Origin: Bacteroidota bacterium
GTDB taxonomy: Bacteria > Bacteroidota > Bacteroidia > Bacteroidales > JAGNHN01
Reading direction: 5' to 3'
Assembly (NCBI GenBank): GCA_022710185.1
Contig: JAKLHK010000002.1
Span: forward strand, 1 to 64,000
Length of the DNA stretch: 64,000 nucleotides
The notes below the pieces were generated by a model, which worked only from the letters and a program-made list of their open reading frames with translations, did no database searches and had not been told where the DNA came from. Of the stretch, positions 57,504-64,000 are shown piece after piece. Within the stretch, counting starts at the first letter, position 1; every line of letters starts with the position of its first letter. The translations under genes were made by a program, and so were the position numbers.

Positions 57504-58145
57504 TCAGTGAGGCGCTTTGACGCCGCTGAGCTCTATTCCGGCATACCTTCCCTGATGATAGGAACCTTCGGAGAAGGCATCATCCAAAATCTGGATCGAG
57601 AGACCGCTGAGCCCATGAAAGTCCTGCCTGAGCAAATCCTCGGTGTACAATAGGTCCACGTCCCTGGGCCCACCGGTGCCAAACTTCAACTGTTCAGGCC
57701 GGAAGGCTACCAGATGGAACGTGCCACCGGGGGCCAGCACCTCGAGTAGACGGTGGTGTACCTCTGTACGAATGGATCCTGGGAAATGCACGAAGATCAG
57801 TGAGATGAGATCGAAGGATCCCGATGGAAGGGGCATGGTGGCCAGGTCGCCGAGTTCGTAACGTATGACCACCCCCGACTCCTCCGCCAGGGCCAGGGCC
57901 TTGCAACGGCCCTCCTCACTCTGGTCGAGGGCAACCACTTCCCAACCCTGCTGCGCGGCAAATACCGCATTCCTCCCCTCCCCTTCCCCGGGCAGCAAAA
58001 GACGGCCAGGGCTCCGGTTTGAGATCAACCTGCTGAACCGCTCATTGGGTGACTTCCCGTAGATGTATTCCTTCGCGCTGTACCGCTCGTTCCAATGCTC
58101 CCTCATGGAGGCCTTAAACGAATTGAGAGGGGAAAGGTTCATCAC
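57504..58145 (-). CDS. Class I SAM-dependent methyltransferase
   Basis: 213 residues (200 if the ATG at 58106, MREHWNERYSAKEYIYG, is used; that start matches relatives better). Motifs: YIYGKSPNERFSRLI, LLLPGEGEGRNAVFAAQQGWEVVALDQSEEG (SAM-binding loop and the acidic end of strand 2, about 49-80), LGDLATMPLPSGSFDLISLIFVHFP (about 97-121) and LLEVLAPGGTFHLVAF. This is the TehB/thiopurine-methyltransferase-like group; the substrate is unknown. Divergent from hutU, sharing a gap of 70 to 110 bases. Confidence 0.85.
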   Translation of the reverse strand: MMNLSPLNSFKASMREHWNERYSAKEYIYGKSPNERFSRLISNRSPGRLLLPGEGEGRNAVFAAQQGWEVVALDQSEEGRCKALALAEESGVVIRYELGDLATMPLPSGSFDLISLIFVHFPGSIRTEVHHRLLEVLAPGGTFHLVAFRPEQLKFGTGGPRDVDLLYTEDLLRQDFHGLSGLSIQILDDAFSEGSYHQGRYAGIELSGVKAPH

Positions 58146-58181
58146 GGGATGTCACATCGCCACCCATCCCACGCTTCTCGC

Positions 58182-58189
58182 TATCTTTG
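58182..58189 (+). promoter_or_regulatory. hutU -7 box
   Basis: TATCTTTG, exact TAnnTTTG, predicting transcription from about 58196 and a 19-base leader. It excludes in-frame start codons further upstream. No TTG is at the -33 distance. Confidence 0.5.
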
Positions 58190-58214
58190 CCTGGCAACCA
58201 AACGCTCCGGTGCA

Positions 58215-60218
58215 ATGAACGAATTCCAGCAGTCCATCCTCGAAGGCATTCCTGAACAGCTGCCCCCTCCCAGGCCCTGGGACTCTGGGGTTAACCATGC
58301 CCCCCGGAGGAAGGATATCCTCAGTGCCGGGGAAAAGAAACTGGCACTGCGCAACGCATTGCGGTATTTCCACCCCAGGCACCACGCCGAACTTGCCCCG
58401 GAATTCTACCGGGAGCTCAGGGAATATGGCCGGATCTACATGTACCGTTTCCGGCCGGATTATCCCATTCATGCGCGTCCCATCGACGCTTTCCCTCACC
58501 GTTCGCGCCAGGCGGCCGCCATCATGCTGATGCTAAGCAATAACCTCGACCATGCAGTAGCCCAGCACCCCCACGAGCTCATCACCTACGGGGGCAATGG
58601 GGCGGTGTTCCAGAACTGGGCCCAGTACCGGCTCTGCATGAAATACCTGGCGGAGATGACCGACGAACAGACCCTGGTACTTTATTCGGGCCATCCCATG
58701 GGACTGTTCCCTTCGCATAAGGATGCCCCTCGTGTAGTGGTGACCAACGGAATGGTGATCCCCAATTACTCCTCTCCCGATCATTGGGAGAAGTTCAACG
58801 CCCTGGGTGTTTCCCAGTATGGCCAGATGACGGCCGGTTCCTTCATGTACATCGGTCCCCAGGGGATAGTGCACGGCACCACCATCACGGTGCTCAACGC
58901 CGGGCGTATGCTTCCGGAAGGCGGCGATGGGCTTGCCGGCAAGGTCTTCGTGACCTCGGGCCTCGGCGGGATGTCGGGTGCCCAGGCCAAGGCAGCGGTG
59001 ATCGCAGGCGCCATCGGTATAGTGGCCGAGATCAATCCGCGGGCGACCCGGGTGAGGCATGAGCAGGGTTGGGTTGATGAGGTGTACGATGACCTGGGCG
59101 CACTGATCGCCAGGGCACAACGTGCACGCGAGGGCAAAGAGGCGGTTTCCCTGGCCTACCAGGGAAATATTGTCGACCTGTGGGAACGCATCGTGGCCGA
59201 GGGCTTTGCGGTGGAACTCGGCAGCGACCAGACCTCCCTCCACAACCCCTGGGCAGGCGGCTATTATCCGGCCGGGTATTCCTATGAGGAGGCAAACGCC
59301 CTCATGGTAAATGACCCTGAAGGCTTCCGCTCCGCCGTGCGCGCCTCCCTGAAACGCCAGGTAGAGGCCATCAACGTCATGAGTACCCGGGGAATGTATT
59401 TCTGGGATTACGGCAATGCCTTTCTGCTGGAAGCCGGGCGTGCCGGGGCCGATGTGCTTCGTCCCGACGGGAGCTTCCGTTACCCCTCCTATGTTCAGGA
59501 CATTATGGGGCCTTTATGCTTCGACTACGGGTTCGGGCCTTTCCGATGGGTCTGCGCCTCCTGCGATCCTGCTGACCTCCGCCTCACCGACCGTATCGCT
59601 GGCGACGTGCTGGAAGAAATGGCACTTACCGCCCCGCCGGAGATCCGGCAGCAAATGGAAGACAACCTGCGCTGGATCCGTGCAGCGGAAGAAAACAAGA
59701 TGGTAGTCGGGTCCCAGGCACGCATCCTCTATGCTGATGCGGAAGGACGCATCCGCATCGCCGCGGCCTTCAACCAGGCCATACGCGAGGGCCGGCTGAG
59801 CGCTCCGGTCATCCTGGGCCGCGACCATCATGATGTTTCGGGGACCGATTCCCCTTATCGTGAAACCTCCAATATTTACGACGGCTCGCAGTTCACTGCA
59901 GACATGGCCATCCACAATGTCATCGGTGACAGCTTCCGCGGGGCTACCTGGGTCTCCATTCACAACGGAGGCGGCGTGGGCTGGGGCGAGGTGATCAACG
60001 GGGGATTCGGCATGGTACTCGATGGCAGCGAGGACGCCGACCGACGGCTGCGCTCCATGCTCTTCTGGGATGTGAACAACGGCATCGCACGCCGCAGCTG
60101 GGCCCGCAACCCGGAGGCCGTATTCGCCATCCGCAGGGCCATGCAACAGGAACCCAAACTGCGCGTCACCCTGCCCAACCTGGTTGAAGACGACCTCCTG
60201 GAAAAAATTACGGGGTGA
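58215..60218 (+). CDS. hutU: Urocanate hydratase
   Basis: 667 residues from the ATG at 58215 (MNEFQQSILEGIPEQLPPP), supported by the -7 box. It hydrates urocanate to imidazolonepropionate in histidine breakdown using tightly bound NAD. Visible: ELITYGGNGAVFQNWAQYRL (about 122-141), LYSGHPMGLFPSH, KVFVTSGLGGMSGAQAKAA (NAD-binding loop, about 241-259), VELGSDQTSLHNPWAGGYYPAGY (about 334-356), and LCFDYGFGPFRWVCASCDPADLRLTD (about 434-459). The length is that of the long Bacteroidota form. No hutH, hutI or hutG is within the window, so it is unlinked here. A hairpin covers the stop codon. Confidence 0.94.
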   Translation: MNEFQQSILEGIPEQLPPPRPWDSGVNHAPRRKDILSAGEKKLALRNALRYFHPRHHAELAPEFYRELREYGRIYMYRFRPDYPIHARPIDAFPHRSRQAAAIMLMLSNNLDHAVAQHPHELITYGGNGAVFQNWAQYRLCMKYLAEMTDEQTLVLYSGHPMGLFPSHKDAPRVVVTNGMVIPNYSSPDHWEKFNALGVSQYGQMTAGSFMYIGPQGIVHGTTITVLNAGRMLPEGGDGLAGKVFVTSGLGGMSGAQAKAAVIAGAIGIVAEINPRATRVRHEQGWVDEVYDDLGALIARAQRAREGKEAVSLAYQGNIVDLWERIVAEGFAVELGSDQTSLHNPWAGGYYPAGYSYEEANALMVNDPEGFRSAVRASLKRQVEAINVMSTRGMYFWDYGNAFLLEAGRAGADVLRPDGSFRYPSYVQDIMGPLCFDYGFGPFRWVCASCDPADLRLTDRIAGDVLEEMALTAPPEIRQQMEDNLRWIRAAEENKMVVGSQARILYADAEGRIRIAAAFNQAIREGRLSAPVILGRDHHDVSGTDSPYRETSNIYDGSQFTADMAIHNVIGDSFRGATWVSIHNGGGVGWGEVINGGFGMVLDGSEDADRRLRSMLFWDVNNGIARRSWARNPEAVFAIRRAMQQEPKLRVTLPNLVEDDLLEKITG

Positions 60219-60240
60219 GCACTGCTGCACCCACCCCGTA
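60209..60240. terminator. Hairpin across the hutU stop, between convergent genes
   Basis: tacggggtg (60209-60217) pairs with caccccgta (60232-60240), a 9-bp GC-rich stem with a 14-base loop. The hutU TGA (60216-60218) overlaps the left arm. It separates hutU from the convergent Omp28-like gene and could serve both; neither side has a T tract. Confidence 0.55.
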
Positions 60241-60256
60241 GAAGCCTTCGAAAGGG

Positions 60257-61939
60257 TCAGTGAATAATATTGAGCTTCAGGATGGACTCCTGGTTTCCGC
60301 TCTTCACCCTGACCATATATAAGCCATCTTCCAGATCGTCCAGCACCAAGGGCAGGTACTGTTCGCCCGGGGTGCTGAAATCTCCCTGGCGTCTGAGTAC
60401 CACCCGTCCATGCAGGTCCATTACCAGGGCCTCCACCCGGCCGGGCTGGTGCAGATCGATGCCCAGGATGGCCTCGTTGCTGGCAGGGTTCGGGAACACT
60501 ACAGCCGCCGAAAAGACCAGGTTCTCATCCAGGCCGGCGTATCCGCCAACCTTGAAGGCATGGATCCCTTCAGCGCCAAAATCGTCGCCCTCGCCCAGTA
60601 CCTGACCGGCTATGTCGGAAGTCAGCTGATACACCCCATAGCCGTTGGCACAACATATTCCGTTGCCGCCGGCATCCCTCAGGGTGAAGGTATAACAACC
60701 CGGATTGAGTGTGAAAGTCTGCTGCACCACCTGGCCTGCCTGGCTGTATGGCCCTCCGGAATGCACCACGGAGCCCTGGTCATCCACGAGCTCCCAGCTG
60801 GTTTGCTGAGGGAAGTTGTCGGTCTTGAGATAGAGGTAGACTTTTTGCGAAGTCCCCGGGGCCAGGGTAAAGGATTTGCCCAGGGTATCGTTTCCGTGAT
60901 ACCCGTCGGCTACACCGTTCACGGCACTCAGATATACCTTGATACCGTTGGAAGTGCCCAGTTCAAACCCGGTGGAGGGAAGGCTGATAGTCGCCTCCTC
61001 AAGGAAACCGAGGCTGCCGGTCCAGGTATGTACCACAGGAGTCTCCCCGTTCACAGAGTAACGGATCTCTGCCGAGCTCAAGGGCTGGCTGCCCTGGTTA
61101 CGCAGGATGATGCCGGGCTCAACCTCATCGCTGCACCCTTTGTCCCCAACACCAAGGAGGGTCCTCAGGGCACCGTCGTTGGCATGCAGGGGGACCAGGG
61201 CATTGGTGCTGCTGTTGGCTGCCTGCAGCACTTCCTTGGTGGTGCGGTTCTGTACCCAGCCTACCACACCCAGTTGTGCCACACTGTAAAAATTAGCCAG
61301 TTTCCATGAATGGCGGAAAATGACATAGTCGCCAGTATTCATACTGGCCGGCAGTGCATTCCCCAGGGCATTCGGAAGGAACTTCTTCATCACATGGTAG
61401 AAATTCTTCTCCCCGTTGCTGCCCGGAGCCGTGGCGAACTGGATGTGCTTCTCCACCACCCCGATCATGGCGACCAGGTTACCCGAAACCGGTCCTGTTG
61501 CCTTGACCAGCATGGTCACATGCACGCTGTCCTGAGCAGCAGAGAGGCTGTGCTGCATCTGGATCTCAATGGGTGTACTCATGGCGTAGCGGGCATTCAC
61601 CGTACCCACATTCCACCCAGAAGCGGAGCCATCGTAATAATTGCCGTCCAGAACGCTGTGCGGAACGCCCGACACTCCGTAATAGCCAACCCTTGAAGCG
61701 ACTTCTGTAGGGTTGTGCAGGTTCATCGGGTCGTAGCCCGGCCAGCTGGTCTGGTACTTGATATAGGTGATCTTGTCTGGATTGGCCGTGAGTATGGCCT
61801 GTACACCGGGGTTATAGGTGGCGCAGGGACCGCAGGAGGCCTGTGTAAAATGCTCCAGCAGGACAAGGCGCTGGCTCTGTGCGGCCAGCTGGAGGCCGAA
61901 GGCCGTCAGCAATGCAATAAGGACGATCGGTCGTTTCAT
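60257..61939 (-). CDS. Omp28-like thioredoxin-fold protein with T9SS sorting domain, paralogue B
   Basis: 560 residues. Signal peptide (MKRPIVLIALLTAFGLQLAAQ), Omp28-type N-terminal domain with LLEHFTQASCGPCATYNPG (CxxC at about 36-39) and GVPHSVLDG (cis-Pro region, about 96), a beta-sandwich middle, a module with CYTFTLRDAGGNGICCANGYGVYQL (about 415-440) and a C-terminal type A sorting domain: VVFPNPASNEAILGIDLHQPG, VMDLHGRVV, GLYMVRVKSGNQ. It is exported through T9SS and anchored on or released from the surface; a redox role is an inference. 24 bases after paralogue A, so the two are co-transcribed. Confidence 0.88.
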   Translation of the reverse strand: MKRPIVLIALLTAFGLQLAAQSQRLVLLEHFTQASCGPCATYNPGVQAILTANPDKITYIKYQTSWPGYDPMNLHNPTEVASRVGYYGVSGVPHSVLDGNYYDGSASGWNVGTVNARYAMSTPIEIQMQHSLSAAQDSVHVTMLVKATGPVSGNLVAMIGVVEKHIQFATAPGSNGEKNFYHVMKKFLPNALGNALPASMNTGDYVIFRHSWKLANFYSVAQLGVVGWVQNRTTKEVLQAANSSTNALVPLHANDGALRTLLGVGDKGCSDEVEPGIILRNQGSQPLSSAEIRYSVNGETPVVHTWTGSLGFLEEATISLPSTGFELGTSNGIKVYLSAVNGVADGYHGNDTLGKSFTLAPGTSQKVYLYLKTDNFPQQTSWELVDDQGSVVHSGGPYSQAGQVVQQTFTLNPGCYTFTLRDAGGNGICCANGYGVYQLTSDIAGQVLGEGDDFGAEGIHAFKVGGYAGLDENLVFSAAVVFPNPASNEAILGIDLHQPGRVEALVMDLHGRVVLRRQGDFSTPGEQYLPLVLDDLEDGLYMVRVKSGNQESILKLNIIH

Positions 61940-61963
61940 GGAGGGGGGGGGTAGTTGCGGGGT

Positions 61964-63649
61964 TTAGAGGGTATGGTTCACTTTTCGGGTGTAGACTTCG
62001 TTTCCAACCTTTACCTTCAGCAGGTAGAGCCCGGGCCGCAGCGAGCTTCCATCCAGGCTGAGCGTGCTTTCGCCCTGGGGCATAGGGCGTGGCAGGGTCT
62101 GGAGCACCCGGCTTCCCAGCAGGTCGAACAGCTCGAGGCCAACTTCCCCGGCCTGGTCAAGGTTTAACTGTACCCTGGCCTCCTGACGGAATGGATTGGG
62201 CACAACTTCAACCAGAGGTGCGTTCAGTTCTTCCTCCATGCCCACGCCGATCACCTCGAACTCCCCGACTTCAGTACTGGCGAAATTGCTCCCGGCAATG
62301 AAGTTCACCCCGTACTGGTCGGTAAGGCGGTAAAACCCAATGCCGCTGCTGCAACAGATTCCGTTACCCCCGGCATCGTTGATGGTGAAGGTATAACAGC
62401 CCAGAGACGACAGGGTCATCGGAACGGTGGTCATGGTCTGGGCTTGTGAATAGGGTCCGCCGGAATAGACGATGGTACCGCTGGCATCCTTCAGGTTCCA
62501 GGTGGTCTGGGCCGGGGCATTGTCGGTGCGCAGGGTCAGGGTAACCAGGTTGGTCGCGGTATGGGCCCCGTCGATCTCTTCCTGCAGGGTATCGTTGCCC
62601 GCAAACTGATCGGCCTGGCCATTGGGCAGGCTGGGATATACCTCCAGGGTGTTGTTGGCCTGGACCGGGAAGGTGATGACCGGAAGGCTGACCGAGGCCT
62701 CTGCGTAGAAGGGCAGGTTGCCCGTCCAGGCATAGGTGTGAAGGGTACCACCGTTCACGCGGTAGTTCAGGTTGAGGCTGGTGAGGGCAAAGGCCCCCAT
62801 GTTCTTGATCTTCACCACCGGGGCGATTTCGCCGCTGCAGGAAGCCGTAGGCAGTCCACCAAGGGTAAGGGCGGCCACATCGTAATTGAAAAGGGGAGCC
62901 GGAGGCAGGGGCGGGCTGTACTCGGCCTGGTGTACATACTTGGTAACCGGATCCTGAATGAAACCGACCACAGCGATTTCTTCCCAGTCATATACGTTGG
63001 CAAACTTCCAGAATGCGTTGATCACCACCGAATCTCCGGCAGCCCATGTGGAAGGCAGAGCAGTCCCTGCATTACTGGGCAGCATCTTCTTCATTACATT
63101 AAAAAAATCAGTCTCCCCGTTTGAACCCGGGGCGGTGGAAAAATGGATCTGCTCTTCCTCTACCACGATGTGGGCAATTGCACTACCTGAAAATCCCGCC
63201 GGGGCCTTGATGACCATGGTGATGAATACGGTATCGTGGGTAGCGGGAATACTATGGGAGATCTCGATCTGGAAAGGCGAGGCCACGGCATAGCGGGTGT
63301 TTACGGTATTGATGGTCCAGTTGGCCGGATGCCCCCCCCACCAGGCTCCGTCGAGCTGGGAATGGGGCACCCCGAAGCTGGGGGGGTAATAGTTTACCCT
63401 GGCCTGCACATCCACCGTATTGTGGTTGTACATCGGATCGCTGCCCGGCCACCATACCTGGTACTTGATCGGTACGATCTTGTCGGGATTGGCGTTCACT
63501 ACAGCCTGCATGGCCGGGTTGTAGGTAGCGCACGGGCCGCAGGAAGCCTGGGTGAAATGCTCGAGCAGCACCTTACGCTGCACCTGGGCCTGAAGCCCAC
63601 CGGCGAAAAGTACACTCAATGCAAAAAGGAGGGTAAAGGTTCTTTTCAT
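61964..63649 (-). CDS. Omp28-like thioredoxin-fold protein with T9SS sorting domain, paralogue A
   Basis: 561 residues from the ATG at 63649 (MKRTFTLLFALSVLFAGGLQAQ, a clean signal peptide); longer frames run upstream of the -7 box. Same domain order as paralogue B: LLEHFTQASCGPCATYNPA with CGPC, GVPHSQLDG, TAPGSNGETDF, CYTFTINDAGGNGICC and a sorting domain with VVPNPFRQEARVQLNLDQAGEV and GLYLLKVKVGNE. First gene of the two-gene unit. The pair is clearly a tandem duplication. Confidence 0.88.
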   Translation of the reverse strand: MKRTFTLLFALSVLFAGGLQAQVQRKVLLEHFTQASCGPCATYNPAMQAVVNANPDKIVPIKYQVWWPGSDPMYNHNTVDVQARVNYYPPSFGVPHSQLDGAWWGGHPANWTINTVNTRYAVASPFQIEISHSIPATHDTVFITMVIKAPAGFSGSAIAHIVVEEEQIHFSTAPGSNGETDFFNVMKKMLPSNAGTALPSTWAAGDSVVINAFWKFANVYDWEEIAVVGFIQDPVTKYVHQAEYSPPLPPAPLFNYDVAALTLGGLPTASCSGEIAPVVKIKNMGAFALTSLNLNYRVNGGTLHTYAWTGNLPFYAEASVSLPVITFPVQANNTLEVYPSLPNGQADQFAGNDTLQEEIDGAHTATNLVTLTLRTDNAPAQTTWNLKDASGTIVYSGGPYSQAQTMTTVPMTLSSLGCYTFTINDAGGNGICCSSGIGFYRLTDQYGVNFIAGSNFASTEVGEFEVIGVGMEEELNAPLVEVVPNPFRQEARVQLNLDQAGEVGLELFDLLGSRVLQTLPRPMPQGESTLSLDGSSLRPGLYLLKVKVGNEVYTRKVNHTL

Positions 63650-63695
63650 AGGATGATAAATCTTGATAACTGAATATGTTAACATGGAGAACCCC

Positions 63696-63703
63696 CAAAG
63701 ATA
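63696..63703 (-). promoter_or_regulatory. -7 box of the Omp28-like pair
   Basis: TATCTTTG on the minus strand, exact TAnnTTTG, about 47 bases upstream of the ATG at 63649. A TTG lies 16 bases further upstream, closer than the usual 19. Confidence 0.5.
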
Positions 63704-63827
63704 AACATTTCCCCTTCCGCAAATCCAGAGAGAAATTGCAGTCGGTGTCTCCTGCACCGTCGTGGGGCACAGTTCCCCGGCTCACGTTAAAAGTGGTTAA
63801 AAACGTGGGTTCAGCCCGGAATATGTA

Positions 63828-63835
63828 TATTTTTG
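63828..63835 (+). promoter_or_regulatory. -7 box of the right-edge gene
   Basis: TATTTTTG fits TAnnTTTG, about 48 bases upstream of the ATG at 63883, with a TGG, not TTG, near the -33 distance. Confidence 0.45.
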
Positions 63836-63882
63836 CAGATGAAATGGTGTAGAAGGATTCTCCACTGTTAACAGATACGACG

Positions 63883-64000
63883 ATGAAAAAGCTCATACTC
63901 CTTACCCTGGCCATGGCAGGTCTCGGACTCGCGCAGGGACAGTCTCTGCAGCTCTTCCGTGCCGACGGGGCCACCATCACCAACAATACCGTGGTCGTGC
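63883..64000 (+). CDS. Exported protein, N-terminus only
   Basis: 39 codons before the window ends. A signal peptide (MKKLILLTLAMAGLGLAQGQ) is followed by SLQLFRADGATITNNTVVV, the start of a beta-sandwich of the type found in T9SS cargo proteins. The start is supported by the -7 box at 63828-63835. The rest of the gene is beyond the right edge, so no function can be given. Confidence 0.75.
   Translation, partial: MKKLILLTLAMAGLGLAQGQSLQLFRADGATITNNTVVV

Noticed and set aside
58095-58214. 40-residue N-terminal extension of urocanate hydratase
   Set aside because: It starts upstream of the -7 box at 58182-58189 and overlaps the divergent methyltransferase gene.

Overview
The window looks like a chromosomal segment of an uncultivated-type Bacteroidota (a lineage with a type IX secretion system). 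The evidence is: a very long Ig-like/adhesin-type cell-surface protein; two Omp28-like secreted proteins ending in a T9SS-type sorting domain; families largely confined to Bacteroidota (DUF3822, DUF4783, DUF4834, and the short AMP nucleosidase next to holA); and repeated -7 boxes of the form TAnnTTTG at a constant distance upstream of start codons. The order or family within the phylum cannot be fixed from this sequence alone.

Layout. 1-11.2 kb: one giant minus-strand gene (more than 3,700 codons, running off the left edge) built of repeated beta-sandwich modules. 11.3-12.2 kb: gene-free stretch. 12.2-19.8 kb, plus strand: pepD, rpmH (53 codons, with a textbook Bacteroidota promoter and terminator), a small DUF4834-like membrane protein, wecB, a YfhO-type membrane protein and a family 2 glycosyltransferase. 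19.85-32.5 kb, minus strand: an 11-gene operon, mostly with ATGA stop/start overlaps, that encodes pseudaminic-acid-type nonulosonic acid synthesis (pseB, pseC, GNAT, aldo/keto reductase, a cytidylyltransferase-aminotransferase fusion, pseG, pseH-like, pseI), followed by a flippase and two capsule-type transferases. With wecB, YfhO and the GT2 nearby, this is a surface-glycan locus. 32.8-33.4 kb: a higBA module whose toxin gene has an in-frame stop codon. 33.7-40.7 kb: housekeeping genes (yihY, nadC, DUF4783, rlmH, coaD, a TlpA-like protein, rsmD, DUF3822, and a membrane-anchored protein of unknown function). 41.1-45.1 kb: a C39-peptidase ABC exporter, its HlyD adaptor and a coupled HsdR_N-type protein. 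45.4-47.4 kb: AMP nucleosidase and holA. 47.4-52.8 kb: three tandem acyl-CoA synthetases. 52.9-58.1 kb: SDR, purL, methyltransferase. 58.2-60.2 kb: urocanate hydratase. 60.3-63.6 kb: tandem Omp28-like T9SS cargo. 63.9 kb to the end: start of another secreted protein.

The most unusual signal is not a gene. Nearly every spacer longer than about 50 bases carries degenerate short tandem arrays, most with a strict 7-base period (ten loci), with others of 6, 8, 9 and 10 bases. The same 'words' recur at distant loci, sometimes inverted. Other points worth a second look are the nonsense-mutated HigB, the cytidylyltransferase-aminotransferase fusion, the cohesin-like domain inside the giant adhesin, the insertion in HolA, and terminator-like hairpins that span the stop codons of pepD and hutU.

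All calls come from reading the sequence. No database search was run, so family names rest on recognised motifs and gene context.
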